The notes: generated by a model from the letters alone, not told the origin. DNA of 64,000 bases from Dermanyssus gallinae (GCA_003439945.1 QVRM01005404.1:62001-126000); one strand, 5' to 3'. Shown: positions 1 through 11,771, counted from the first letter of the stretch. Program-made: numbers and translations.

Positions 1-1560
1 AAGACCTGTACGACTGCTGTGGAAGCCGTGCGACTTGCTCATGCTATGCTAAGCGCCATAGGGCTTTGAATCTTGCTGAGGAGGCGGCGTGTTGTAGCTT
101 TTAAAGTCGTGCGCTTCCACAAGGATGCGGCGCATAACATGATGCTGTCTATTACTAAGGCAAAAAGTAGTCGCCGAGAATCGGTTGCTCCTCTGACCCG
201 AGGGAGGATTTTCCGTAGCTCTGCTGAGGCTTTGGCTGCGTTTTTTGCTGCATAAGGTGTTTCTGTGAGAGTCCTGTCCAGGATCACGCCCAGGTTGACC
301 TTGGGCGTGAGTGTTATTGGACGACCTTCCAGGTGTAAAATTAGATTCCGTGGAGGACGCTTCAGACAATTTAGAAGAATTGCTTCCGTTTTTTGTGAAG
401 CCAATTCGAGGCCTAGCATGCGGAGATGTTGTCGGATATCCTCCAAGACTCAGTGGCTGTTCTTTCGAGCAGATCCTCGCAACTGGCGGTAACGATCAGT
501 GCCAGATCTTTTGCGTAAGCGATGGAATAAACTGCCAGGGGATGCGGCAGTCTAGGAACTCCACGTAGGTTATATTCCACAGGGTTGGTCCCAGAACAGA
601 TCCTTGGGGAACCCCGGCAGTGACGGCGTAGTCCTCGCCTTCGTATGTAGATGCGCGGTCCTTTAGGTATGGAGCTAGGATACGTCGTAGGTAGAAGGAC
701 ACGTCTTTGTTTCCGAGTGCTTGCTTCACGAAAGAGTATTAAGCGCGTTTTTGACGTCAATAAGTACGGCCAGACAGTGCGCCCGGATTGCTATAGATGA
801 ATTTATTTATTATTCAGCTATGTTTAGAACTTTGCTTATAACCGAATGCGTGGAGTGTCTGGCGCGGAAACCATACTGGTTTTCCGACAACGCCTTCTTG
901 TCTTCTAATTCTGTAACTAGTCGCGCGTTGATAATGTGCTCAGCTGCCTTGGATAGGCAGAGGAGCATGCTTATAGGGCGGTATGCTGAGGGGTCTCCTT
1001 GTATCTTGCCGGGTTTCGGGAAAAGGGTTAGACATGCCGTTTTCCAAGGCTTAGGATAATCTCCGGTGATGAACATTGTGTCCATCATGCGTTTAAATAC
1101 CTCTGGATGGTTTTTAGAAGTAAGCGTACTGCTTGAGAAGGGACAGCATCTGAGCCCGGTGCTTTTATTGGCCGTATGCGTTCGGCCACGATTTTGATCT
1201 CTTGGATTGAAAAAACTCCCGCAGGGGTCTTTGCGGAAAGAGCGCATTTATACTCGGTTGCGCCACTTCTAATGGTAAAGGCGGCTGCGCGTGGCGCATT
1301 TTATTACGCACGATCGTGTACCCTTTGCTTCAGGGGTTTCCTTAAACCCTCTCACATAAAGAGTTCCAGTGGTCTTTTTTACTATTCTTAATGGCCGTAT
1401 GTAAGGTTCTTCGTGCTTCTTTGTATTCTTCCCATAAGTAGAAGAGTTCTGGTCGGTGCCTTGCTCCGCCGCGCGTGCATACTCGTCGTAGGCGATGGCA
1501 GACCCTTCGCTTTTCGGCAATCGAACTACTCCATCAGTAGCACGGTGAACGATTGGCTAT
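1..1560 (-). pseudogene. reverse transcriptase part of the R1-like LINE, catalytic site damaged
   Basis: Minus-strand pieces show RT blocks in order: SAYRPISMLLCLSK and NQYGFRARHST (about 1080-830), then AGVPQGSVLGPTLWN (about 630-570), then the catalytic box at 506-517. That box reads YAKD where RTs have YADD/FADD, so one of the two catalytic aspartates is lost. Thumb sequence (LGVILDRTLTETPY) follows near 320-270. At least two frame breaks separate the blocks. It cannot encode an active polymerase. Confidence 0.85.
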
Positions 1561-2039
1561 TTTAGGGTGTGGGCGGGAGCTGGACTTTCGGCAGGCTTTC
1601 TCTAGTAGTGCAGATATTTCTGCTGCCGAGCATTCAGTAAGGTTAGGTACTTTCCTTTTTAATGCTTTCTATAGCCGGGTATAATTTAGCCTGGGAAAGC
1701 GTTGCCGTTGTGTAGGAAGAATAGGCTGGGAAGAAGCTAGATTAACAGAGAAAGTTACGTAGAGATGATTAGATAGGGTTTCTATTTCCTCGTGGATCCT
1801 CCAGTCTGTTATTCGATGAGATAGTCCCTGATACAAATATTAAATCTAATGTTGATCTGTGTTTGCCATTATCGAAGGTGTATCCTGGGGTATTCATGAG
1901 TTGTAAATCAGCCCGAGTTGCCTATTCTAAATGGAGTTTTATTTTCCTTGATAAGAACCTGCTTCCCCACAGACTGTGAACCGCATTCAAGTCCCCTCCC
2001 ACAATCGCCTTTCGATGACCGCGAGTGCTCATGCTGAGG

Positions 2040-3640
2040 TCAAGTCCTCCAAGGAAGTCCTCGTATCCCAGTAGGGTGGATTTGGAGAAATATAAACGTA
2101 CAGTCGGAGGTGGTAATTAAGGCTAAGTGGGTGCCTTGTCCTACTGACGTGGGCGAGCGTCTGGTGGGGATTACCTTGATCGAAGCGAATTTGTTGCCAG
2201 CGTAGGGGCCAAGTTGAGAAAGCTGTGTGATAGGGGTCTCAGAAAGAAGTAGGAATTCTATGTAGTTTTCGGCTGCGAACGGGGACGCCAGATCGTATGC
2301 TCTAGGGGCTCTGTGGAGGCTCACTTGCAGTATTTTAATGTTGCTGGTCATTTTGGAGTTTGAGACCTGTTGTCTGTATGCTGGGCATTGCGTGGTAGTG
2401 GCCAGTCCATCTATGTTGCATACATAGCACCTAGCATTAGCCGTGCAGCCCATTGCGACATGACCTTGTTCTCCGCATTTAAAGCAGCGAGGTTGGGTTG
2501 GTCGGGCTGCGGTACAGTCCCTAGCCGTGTGGTTAAAGCTCAGACACAGTGAGCTTAGCGATACCGAGACCATTTCGTCTATGCGGTACCGAGTCTAACC
2601 AAGGTGTATAAGTCTTTGTCGTAGAAGCCTTTGAGCTTCCTCTAGTGGCACTTCAGCAATGCACGAGTAGTCGCCTGTCCGGGTTTTCCTTAGCGGGCCT
2701 AGGGTGAGAACAATTTTCGGTGCTCCATCCTTGGTAAGCGCTTTGAGGATGTCCTTCGGCTCGACGGACTCATCTAGGTCTCAGATTATCACAGCCTTGG
2801 TCTGTGAGACCGCCCGGGCTGTCGCTTCCAAAAACGCCCTCTCGTTTAATTGCTGAAGAAATTTGCCAATGGCATCGAGAGTAGTATCTTGCACGATCAG
2901 TCGGATTTCGCCTGTAGCTGTTCTTGAATCTCTTTTAAGGTCTACTGTCGCTGGGTCAATGTTGTTCCTAAATGCACGTAGGGCGTCAGCATAAGATGCA
3001 TTTCCTGATTTTACGACAACTGCGAAGGTAGAGTCACGCTTCTTCCTCTTTGTTTTGTCGTAAGCCTTTTCTATTTTGCGGCCTTTAACTCGGATTTCCA
3101 AGGTTCTCCTGGGTATTTCGCGTGCTCTAATACTTTCCTCATGAGAGTGATATCGGCTTTTGCCGGGATGGCCACTGCCGCTGCCTGGATGTCTCTAGTC
3201 CTAAGAAAGCTGCTGAGACTAGCCGCTGCCTCTCTTCGGACCTGCATAGAGAACTCGTTTTCGTTTTCCTTAGCTTGCGGGATCATCCGTGCGTAGAGTG
3301 CCCGTGTCGGGGCTGGAGTGTTTTCAACTCCCTCGATCATCAGGATGTTCCGATTCTACGGGAAAAAAGACTTCCCTTCCTTAAGGTGTGGCAATGCATC
3401 CTGCAGTCCAGGAAACTGTGGCGATAGTCGGTCTATGAGGCGTTCGTCTTTGTCGGACTGTTGTTAAAGCAGTAAGACTCTTGCTGGCGCCTTGTCAGCT
3501 AAGATACTTGCTTTGCTGAGGTTGGTGGCAGTACAGATGCGCGCGGGCCGTTGTCTGTACATGAGGTCTGCATATTGTTTATCCGTTAGTTCCTCTTTAA
3601 TGAGGAGGCCTTGTATCTCTGCAGCTATAAATCTCTCTGG
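2040..3640 (-). pseudogene. ORF1 (gag-like, CCHC zinc knuckles) of the R1-like LINE, running into the endonuclease start
   Basis: Three overlapping minus frames (about 3640-3340, 3340-3071, 3101-2781) give a lysine/glutamate-rich gag-like protein, and the frame 2573-2040 carries knuckles of the form CFKCGEQGHVAMGC followed by CYVC. In the same last frame a methionine near 2350 opens an endonuclease-like text (KILQVSLHRA, then FLLLSETPI), as in ORF2 of R1 elements. Frame changes near 3080 and 2600-2780 break it. ORF1 proteins of this class bind RNA and act in the retrotransposition particle. This is inferred from the family and not shown here. Confidence 0.75.
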
Positions 3641-3760
3641 CGGTGGGAGAGGGCACCTGTCGGGCTCAAGTCTTGAGCCGCCGAGTCCGCCCTCGGATAC
3701 TCCCGTCCTTCAGTCAGCTTATGTGCGAGTATTACCCGCACTTGCTATTCTGTCCACATG

Positions 3761-4762
3761 AAGCTGATGAGCGATACTAAAAACCTGCTTGTCTAAGGTA
3801 TTAGTTTTGAACTAGTTCATATCCCGTAGCTTTTTCTAATTGCACTAAAAATGACCTTGCGCACTCGTTGAACGATTGAGTCAGCGTCTAAGATAAATGC
3901 ATCACGCTTCATAGACATGTTTAATCCATACGACGACCATTAAAAGAATACGGCTTGGAATTGTACAGGAGACTTCCAACATATCTTGAAAATATGTCTT
4001 TAACAAAGCATTTTTGAGGGAAAGAACCACAGCCTCACAAAACGTAAGCCGCTGCTGATGCTGAGATGCGTAAGCCAGTCAATTAATATATTTATTTTAA
4101 ACGCGTAACTCATTGACGTGACAAATGTGAAAATGTTGTTTTTATTTAGCGTAAAATGTTGGAGATGCTGGTACGTGGCACTCGTATTTAATGAGACTGG
4201 CTTGTTTATACCACTTAATATATATTTGTCCTCATTCTCATTAATTATTCCTCAAAGAAGAGGCAACCTGCATACGATAGCTTACAGTGTTATAGGCTGC
4301 ACATTAAAGGATAGCAAACTATGCTACGGCTAAGTAGATGTCTTGATAAAAACCTACCTGAACCCTTTGTGCGCCGTGGGGAAGCATAGAAAGAACAGCA
4401 TTGGTGTTTCTCTAACATAAGAAAGTGACAATCTTTTATTAAGTCTTGTTACTTTTTGTTTTTACTTTTTGTTATTTCATGTTTCTGGCTATCGATTTAT
4501 TTTTTTGAGATTAAACTGTATTATAGATGCAGCAAATTTCTGTTCAGCAAAATGCAGCGAATTTCTGTTAATGAAAGCAAACAACGTTAATCACTTTAAC
4601 AGAATTTTCAGCTTAATTATTTTTTGATATTCACTTTAGCTCTTTTATACGAGCAAGTGTGGAAACTTGTGATTATTCGTAGACGTGTCAGCTAGCAATG
4701 GGCTAAATAGATTGAATACATACAAAATTATAATTCTCATTTTTATTTTTTAAATTTTTCAG
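3761..4762. other. intron-like sequence upstream of the KChIP exon
   Basis: AT-rich and without a convincing frame or transposon domain. The last 15 bases are a T-rich tract ending in cag, which serves the exon at 4763 as splice acceptor. Confidence 0.5.
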
Positions 4763-4946
4763 GTATATCACCAAGGATGAGCTGTCTCGGATCGTGAAGG
4801 CCGTCTACGATCTGATGGGCCGAGCAGTTGAGCCGTTGGTGGAGGAGCACACAACCCGCGAGCATGTAGAACGCGTCTTCAACAGACTTGACCTTAACAA
4901 GGATGGCGTTGTCACCATCGATGAGTTTATGGACTCGTGTACCAAG
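4763..4946 (+). CDS. KChIP: KChIP (Kv channel-interacting protein) internal exon, EF-hands 3-4
   Basis: This exon encodes 61 codons plus one leading base and is bounded by a T-rich acceptor (tttttcag) and a donor (AAG/gtagca). The protein starts at the end of the third EF-hand loop (YITKDELSRIVKAVYDLMG) and holds the whole fourth loop, DLNKDGVVTIDE, with all ligand positions kept (D1, N3, D5, T9, E12). The text fits KChIPs better than frequenin/NCS-1, which lack the IDEF-x-SC stretch. KChIPs are calcium-binding neuronal calcium sensors that bind the N-terminus of Kv4 (Shal) channels and change their trafficking and inactivation. Upstream exons must lie left of the window. Confidence 0.92.
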
Positions 4947-6341
4947 GTAGCATTTTGAACATTTAGTTAATCGTTATTGCACGTGCAATTACAATGCGTA
5001 CTTTTGTTTACATTTAACGCAACTACTAGTATTTCTATGGTGGCATAAGCATGGTACTAAAATGTATATATGTATATTTATTTTTAAAATTAAAAATTAA
5101 GCCTCACATTACTATAGTAAAAGAACATCTAAAGCGACTTATTTTTAATGTAATGCAAAGTCTATAAGTGGCCCTCAGATTCACATTGTTGTGAGATTCA
5201 CAAAAAGGAAATAGCTAAGCCAGTTATATGCTTAATTATAAAGGCTATGGCATTTTAGGGGAAAGTATAACTTTTTCAAAAAGATTTTTTCTCCAGTACT
5301 GGAAAGAATCTTTTGGTCCATATCGGTATCCGGCCACTCGCTAATTCGGTCAATTGCTCCGGTAGGCGCCCACCGTTCCTACCTACCCATAGTGTTAATA
5401 ACCGAAAATTCGGGAGGCTTGGAGTGAATTTAAGAAGAGGCTGCGGTTTTCAGACCATCGAAGACCCGCAGTATTAGTCGGTATCGCAGGTAGCCTTGCG
5501 GTGATTCCGACACTATTCGGCTTACACCCAAAGATTGTATCCGTTCGTGCGTAACGCATTTCTTTCCTCCTATAAAAAGGAGATCCGACATCAGAGAGGG
5601 AGGGACGGCTTGCAGTAATCATATCTCAGCTTATATCACCATCGATTGATACAAAACTTATCCCTGTGGAGTAGACACTATTGTGGTTGTTCTATGGATT
5701 TTGATCGTATTAGTTCATTATAAAGTTATTCAAGCAAAACAACAATTGTGTATTCTAGGAACCCGAGTTTTGATGTCAATTTTAAATTATGTTTTCCGTT
5801 CTCAACGTGACTATTTACCTACCGGTAGCCTATACGAGTGTACTTTAGACGAAACAGAATGTTCTTCTTGGTGTGTTTGGTTTCTCCAGTGAACGACTCG
5901 ACAACACGCAATTATTTAAGTAATACATTTTGTGAAGTGGTGCCTGGCCAGTCGCATTGGTAAAACAAAAATGAGTAGTTTCACTTTTAGTCCTAAATAC
6001 AACATTTCCGCGGCTCTAAGAATTCTTTGAACAAGCTCTACCATCCCGTTAAAGGGATGTACCATATTCTAAGGTTTGCACGGTCCCACTTGTTTGCACG
6101 GTCAGGCAGTCCCTGAATGGCTTGGTAGGTTTTCGTTTTTTAAATTGTTTTTGACATGCGTGCCATGCTTTGCTGGTTATCTGGACCGACTCGAAAGCAC
6201 GACCTTTCAATTTGGACTAAAATTTTAGAAACGGAATATAACATGATGTCAGTTGTTTAAAAGCTGCTTCAAAATAATGCGTCTGGAGCGAGGGTAAAAC
6301 CGTTGGAGCGGAACTAGCTATTGAAATCAGTCATGTCTAGT
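4947..6341. other. KChIP intron, with a TATA-bearing GC-balanced stretch at 5300-5660
   Basis: Mostly AT-rich and featureless. From about 5300 to 5660 the base composition changes and a TATA-like box (cctataaaaagga, near 5570) is followed by a purine-rich leader. This resembles an LTR or a stray promoter. I found no matching TG...CA ends or flanking duplication, so the nature of the stretch is open. Confidence 0.3.
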
Positions 6342-6548
6342 CTAACATGCCAATGTCGAAAGTATGATAAACGTCGTTCTGTTACTCTGTAGCCGTGTTA
6401 GTTTAGAGTTTTTTTCTGGTACACAGTCTCCCCCGTATCCGGCCACCATCCGCCGACAAATATTGGCCGGTTGAGCACCTTCAGCAGTTAGAAATCCTGT
6501 AAAACCTTGCTGTTCGTCAATCGTAGAGTTTCGCAATGGAAATGTCAT
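6342..6548 (-). mobile_element. mariner-like transposase N-terminal (HTH) fragment
   Basis: The 68-residue minus frame begins with STIDEQQGFTGFLTAEGAQP and continues to RRMVAGYGGDCV. This is the layout of the N-terminal helix-turn-helix of mariner-type transposases in many arthropods (commonly TVEEQRAVIRFLWAEG...RRM...YG..C). The frame ends without a catalytic DDE domain. It is an inert relic in the KChIP intron. Confidence 0.5.
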
Positions 6549-6689
6549 GATGTCCCTATAGGCTTTATCTTGTAAGTGACGCTTTGTGAAAACAAAATAT
6601 TAGCATCTTCTTTACCCGAGAGCTAAACTTTCGTCGACCCGATCCGGTTTCTTCAACCTACTGCAGCGAATTTACAGTCTTAAAAAATC

Positions 6690-7010
6690 TCGCCTCGCCA
6701 TGTCATCGTCAACAATAATTTCGTCGATTTTCGTTATAAGCGGTAGAGAACCCTGATAAAATCAATTGTCGAACCGTGCCGTTGGTCTTCTCATCTCGAT
6801 GCCTAACTGACCGGCCATTTCTGAGATTTTCTACAATATCTCCCGGTCCATTGCGAAATTGTTCAAACAACCAGGACACATTAAACGCAAAAATACTTCA
6901 TTTTTGTAGGGTACGTTTGCTATCTCGTCAGTCATGTCGCCATTTTACGGGCTTTGCTATGCGCTGTCCCTTATTTGAACACATGAGACGGGCATTCATT
7001 ACAACTCTGG
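6690..7010 (-). mobile_element. second mariner-like transposase relic (HTH-linker part)
   Basis: On the minus strand a broken frame reads WLFEQFRNGPGDIVENLRNG followed by RSVRHRDE. The pattern matches the W-x-x-x-F-R-x-G...D-x-R-S-G-R-P linker between the two HTHs of mariner transposases. It has stop codons and no catalytic domain. It may belong with the fragment at 6342-6548 or come from another copy. Confidence 0.4.
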
Positions 7011-7102
7011 ACATGAGATCCCGTATTTCACGACCAGTCTTTTATATAATTAAAGATCTACGGCGACCGGAAATACCCGTCTGCAGCGGACGAAGACAGT
7101 AG

Positions 7103-9038
7103 CTAAGTATATTTCTGCACAAAAAACCGAACACATTCGACGCTACGACGGCATACTTTGTTCTCACAATAACATATTAAAAATGAACATTCAAACATTT
7201 CATTAGCCTTAAAACACGACCAGAATGTTTAAACTGGCATTTTTATTGTTTACTATTATTTCTAAGATAATTGTCTAGTTAGGTTGTTTTTAAATCGTAA
7301 CTTTAATCCAATAATTAATTTAATTACTAATGCACTATACTTTAAATTAACTACAGTAATTTATGTTAATACAGAATATAATAATAAAAAAAAGGAAATG
7401 TGAACATTTCTGGGAAATCAATCTTTGGTCTTGTATCTAGATACATTTAGTTTATATTAGGGTCTCTTTGAGGTTTGCTCTTCTTATTCCCTTTAAATAC
7501 TACACTAAACTTTTTAATGTGATCAGCGTTCAACTTCTCCATTAAAATACACGCAATAGTTGAGCCACCGTCCGGTAATTATCAATGAAATTTCTTATCA
7601 CCTTTTCTAAATACAGGCGTTACAATAGTAAGACTCGGATTTCAATCATTTCTCTCTATATATAAATGATTAATCAAAACAACAAATTACTCCAATTTCA
7701 TGTTCATATGTGTAATTGTGTCAGTTTATCTCTTTAACTTTGTTAACGTTCTGTTTCTCGCTTCCTACTTGTATACATACGTTGTTGTATCTCCACAACG
7801 TTTGATCAGACAACACAGTCAGTGGAAGCAGGGGAAGAATTAGAACAGATGGAGGCGATCCGGCTATAAAGGTAGAGAATTAAGCGGTTAGCGCCATTCA
7901 GCGAACATGTTGCGATGTGCACTCTGGCATCGGTTCCCGAGGAGATCGGGTGGCGGAGAAGTCGTCACGTGAACGACGTGAGACGTCGTAGATTGCGGCA
8001 GTGTAGCCGCTTGAATTGAGTGGCGGTTGGTCGGTGTCAAAGTTCCTTTACTTTTTCAATAAACTATACGTTGTTGAAAGCCTTTCAGTTGTACTTTGGT
8101 GGACCCCCACTACGTAGGCAGAAGATAACATTTTCTGCTTACATAATTGACCTCTGAGCTAACGAAGGGACTTGTCCATCATAATACAATCTCCGGAAGA
8201 AGTATAATCATGGTTTAGCGGTAAAATTACAAGTTTATTTTTTATTTTTAAAACAATGTGGTATACCATTTGGTGTAAAACTGCACTTGTTTTTGAGTGT
8301 TTTGATCTTTTTATTTGTGTCCCGATCAGAAATTAAAACTGCCTATGGACTGTTTTGTTATGACGCCCTTCTATATGCACGCGATTTGTCTGTAACGGCG
8401 GATGATCATCCGGAGGTGTATATACACAAGAGAACAGTCTAGAGAATGCCGCCGCTTTACTTTGGTTGTTGTCAATAAGTACATTATCGACTTTCAGTAG
8501 AGGGATTTCCTAACGACTTTGGAATCGCTTACTCGTGTAGCGCTAAAATTATTTATCATATTTAAAAATGAGCTGTGACTCTTCAAGAATTGTCAATTTT
8601 GTCGAAATCTTTCGGAGTTTCACTGAAATGCTTTGAATCGCATCTTCAGCCACGTTCATATCCACTCATTATGTTTTTTTAATGTGCCCTATTGCTTCTT
8701 ATTCTAGGTCTGTGATATTGTATAGAGAAGGGTTAATTGCAGGAACGACGTTTCTAAGCGTGTTTCTGGACGACTCGTATGCTGTAATATTCATATACTG
8801 TATGTAACCAACTTGTCATCTGACGTTGCCCATCTCCGTGGGTTTTGACTGCTGTTTTCCAAATATATCGCCAACGTGCAATTTCATGGTTAACCGATTG
8901 TTGCACATCCTGTTGACTCTACATACCTAAGGGTGGTTTTCTAATAAGGACCTAATTCGATAAGGATTCCTTGCAATAAAAATTAAAATGTCTAATGATA
9001 CGCCATGTTTTTGTATCTATTAACTAGGGTGTTTAGGT
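7103..9038. other. KChIP intron, with an LTR- or promoter-like block at 7783-8130
   Basis: AT-rich flanks surround a GC-richer block starting near TGTTGTATC at 7783 and ending ...AGATAACA at 8130. It holds a TATA-like box (ctataaagg, about 7865) and AATAAA near 8060, spaced as in an LTR. The ends are only imperfectly inverted and I found no duplicated target, so LTR is a suggestion. The rest shows nothing. Confidence 0.3.
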
Positions 9039-9048
9039 AAAACGAACA

Positions 9049-11070
9049 TTAAGAGTCAAGTTTATTGACCAAATAGTAGGTATTATATTTTGTTACATTA
9101 GACGGTTTACAGAAACCGGATTGGAGCATTCAAGTAAATTATATGTTGTGCACTGATGGCCGCAACGTTGACAAGTGCATGATTCGTCAGCTTCATGGTG
9201 GCCAGGTCGAACACAAATTTTATGGTGAAAACCATGCATAGCGAATCGAAGGGTAAGATGACGATTTGCCATATTGGGATCCTTCCACGTGTCCGAGGTG
9301 AGGGCAGGCGTCATAAAGAAGGCTGGATCGACATCAGCTAGTTTCGTCTCCCAATTCTGGATGTGCTGCCTAAATGCTTCAGTGTGAGGCAGGTTGAAGC
9401 TTCGCTGCAAAGTTTCTGTGAAGAGAGGTGTTCCAGCCGCCAGGTAGATAAGTCGGTTGCGGCTTGTTCTGTGGACACCCAGGGTACGCTTGAGAAATGC
9501 AGCTTTAAGTCTGTCGAGATCAGCGAGGTTCGCTGCGCTGAGGTACGGCCATATCACTTGTATTCCATACCCAGCTGTGGGGCCTATTTTTATATCAAAT
9601 AGCTGCAAGGCTGCCTGTAACGACAGCCGCACTGGATTTTGAATACTGTGAAATGCCATAAAACCCTTACGGATTCTTTCTTTGATATGTCGCGTAAAAC
9701 ATAACCCAGTGGTTGTTAATTCGACGCCGAGGTAGGCGAACTGTTTTACGTACTCGAAAGGGTTTCCTTGAAGGTGAAGCCCATCATCGCTAGCCAGCCG
9801 ACCGCCTCCCCTGAATTTAATAGCCTTTGTTTTACTCACATTTATAACCAGGCCATTAGCATTCACATACTTCTGCAGAGTTGCGAGCGCCTGCTGAGTG
9901 TGAAAACGGCTTCTGAAAAACAGGACCAAATCGTCGGCATAGAGCAACACTTTGACGAACTTGTGTCGTTTAGTGATTATTGATGGTAAATCCGAAACCA
10001 GAACAGAGAATAGGAGAGGACTGAGATTGTCCCCCTGAGCAACCCCTGTTGTTTGAACCAAAGGCTCGTGCTCAGACACTCCGTCATCGAGGACAACTGT
10101 GCCCTGTTGAAGGATTGAGGCAATCAGCTGAAGAAATGTGAGCGGTACTCCGAGATATGCCAGCTTAGCCACAATCAGTTTCCGCGACGCTGTGTCAAAG
10201 GCCGATCTAAAGTCTACAAAGACGGCGTAGAGCGGTAACCGTTTTTGTGAGAGATTTGCCCGAATCTCGCCGAGAAGCACGGAGCAAGCAGTCATCGTCG
10301 ACTTTCCTCTTCTAAATCCATGCTGCTCTTCCGGCAAGCCATCCACGTCATCGAGAAACGCCTCCAGTCGCTTAGTTAATATACTAGCTAAAAGCTTGTA
10401 CACAACACTTTTCTTCGCAATACCACGCCAAGATGACGGGGAGAGCGGGTTACCTTTCCCTTTCGGTATGACACTCAAAATAATTTCCCTCCAAGACGAG
10501 GGCAAGGATGCATATTCTTGTATCTTGTTGAATAGAGCGTGTATGGCGGGAACCAGCAACATAACTTGGTGCAGGTGTTCATTTTGCATTTGATCTGGAC
10601 CTGGTGCTTTAGGAGCTTTTGAATTCAGTATGGCGTTGATAACATCATCTTTAGTTATCTCAGCCAAGATACCTTCTCTAGCTTGCATAGTCATCTCATC
10701 ACACACAGAAATAAGCTCAGGAACGTTTTCTGGGATGGTATTATCGATTGCGTACATCTGCCCAAAGTACGCTCTTAACTCCTTAGATGGGATAGGGCAA
10801 GCGACAGTCCGGGATTCGCTTTTAATCCATTTATACGGTTGTTTCATGGCTTCCAGAATGAGACGATTTTCTTTATTCAGAGCATAGTCCCTTTTGGCTG
10901 ACTTGATCATTTGCTTGTATGCCCTGTTGAGCCATTGATATAACGGCAACATAATGTCTTGTAATCGGGATAGAATATAAGCTTGGACAACATAATGCTT
11001 AAACTTACGCAGCTCTGTGTTCATCCAAGGTACGCTGCGCCTGGATCGCTTTTCGCAGACGCTTTAAAAA
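9049..11070 (-). mobile_element. 5'-truncated non-LTR retrotransposon with 10-bp target duplication
   Basis: A minus-strand LINE of about 2.0 kb holds an RT but no endonuclease or ORF1. The 10-mer aaaacgaaca occurs exactly at both borders, 9039-9048 and 11071-11080, as expected for target-primed reverse transcription. An AATAAA (minus strand) lies about 15 bases before the 3' border. The truncation falls just upstream of the endonuclease-RT linker. The long open frame argues for a fairly recent insertion into the KChIP intron, antisense to the gene. Confidence 0.82.
9093..11024 (-). CDS. reverse transcriptase of the truncated LINE, uninterrupted frame
   Basis: The 643-residue frame is open throughout. 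RT blocks in order: fingers KAPKAPGPD (about 137-144), LPSSWREIILSVIPKGKGNP (about 174-193), EEQHGFRRGKST (232-243), DFRSAFD (271-277), GVAQGDNLSPLLFS (327-340) and the intact catalytic YADD (362-365). A cysteine/histidine cluster near the C-terminus (CTCQRCGHQC, about 617-626) fits the zinc motif of many LINE ORF2 proteins. The frame stays open upstream to about 11063 with a linker-like VPW before the first Met, so this start is internal to the original ORF2. The clade is not certain. The copy lacks an endonuclease and is unlikely to be autonomous. Confidence 0.9.
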   Translation of the reverse strand: MNTELRKFKHYVVQAYILSRLQDIMLPLYQWLNRAYKQMIKSAKRDYALNKENRLILEAMKQPYKWIKSESRTVACPIPSKELRAYFGQMYAIDNTIPENVPELISVCDEMTMQAREGILAEITKDDVINAILNSKAPKAPGPDQMQNEHLHQVMLLVPAIHALFNKIQEYASLPSSWREIILSVIPKGKGNPLSPSSWRGIAKKSVVYKLLASILTKRLEAFLDDVDGLPEEQHGFRRGKSTMTACSVLLGEIRANLSQKRLPLYAVFVDFRSAFDTASRKLIVAKLAYLGVPLTFLQLIASILQQGTVVLDDGVSEHEPLVQTTGVAQGDNLSPLLFSVLVSDLPSIITKRHKFVKVLLYADDLVLFFRSRFHTQQALATLQKYVNANGLVINVSKTKAIKFRGGGRLASDDGLHLQGNPFEYVKQFAYLGVELTTTGLCFTRHIKERIRKGFMAFHSIQNPVRLSLQAALQLFDIKIGPTAGYGIQVIWPYLSAANLADLDRLKAAFLKRTLGVHRTSRNRLIYLAAGTPLFTETLQRSFNLPHTEAFRQHIQNWETKLADVDPAFFMTPALTSDTWKDPNMANRHLTLRFAMHGFHHKICVRPGHHEADESCTCQRCGHQCTTYNLLECSNPVSVNRLM

Positions 11071-11079
11071 AAAACGAAC

Positions 11080-11131
11080 AGTCACTACCTAACTATACTT
11101 CGTAACACGAACATATAGTTAGGTAGTGACT
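11080..11131. repeat. 52-nt hairpin with 18-bp perfect arms
   Basis: Arms 11080-11097 (agtcactacctaactata) and 11114-11131 are exact reverse complements. The spacer itself holds a second pair, ttcgt/acgaa, around a three-base loop, so almost the whole 52 nt can fold. It touches the target duplication of the LINE at 9049-11070. Confidence 0.85.
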
Positions 11132-11771
11132 TTTATACTTTCCACAGACATAATATACCTGAGGTGCGAATAGTCAAAAATATTGACACTCGTGTGCTAA
11201 ACGACTTTAAGTTAAGAAATGCACCGTGACACAAACTGCGCGGATCGTACCTCTTATTTATAACCTATCGTGCATCTCTATTATAATCGCAAAAAAAGCC
11301 TTACTTTGATGTGAAATTATACAACGCTTATCCTTATTGTACCACTTTGCTATTATATTTTTTTTTAAGTACAGTAGTCCTATGGTCCTTAAATGTGGCT
11401 TGTGGTTTAACCATATTGAAAACAAAAGTTGGTAGCTGATATATTGCACTCGTGAGCAAGCTTCATGATATTCATACTGATGCATTTATTTTACTAAGTG
11501 TTCTCATACATAGGGAGGCAAGTGCTACCGTCAAACCCATGTTAGTGGTGAATGAAAATAATCTTCAATATTGTGAATATTTATTTATAAATTGCTGCAG
11601 ATCTAAAACGAGTAGCACTGTCTATGAATTTCCTTGGATAATCGGAGACAAGTCCGGTCAATCTATAACAGTCGTCCTGACAAATTAAAATTTAATCTGT
11701 TTGTCAAATGATAGGTCTGAAGTAGAATAGATAGTTTTTATGCTGCCATGATTTTAGACTCGATAAAATGG

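Larger units (their letters stand above)
1..3760 (-). mobile_element. R1-like non-LTR retrotransposon, decayed, 3' part outside window
   Basis: Reading the minus strand from about 3760 downward, the pieces come in LINE order: a gag-like ORF1 ending in CCHC zinc knuckles, an apurinic-type endonuclease start, then RT fingers, palm and thumb. Several frames must be joined, so the copy is dead. The order and the RT text fit the R1/Jockey group of arthropod LINEs, and I cannot place it more exactly. The 3' end lies beyond base 1 and no target duplication can be checked. It lies upstream of the KChIP exon at 4763, probably inside an intron of that gene. Confidence 0.85.
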
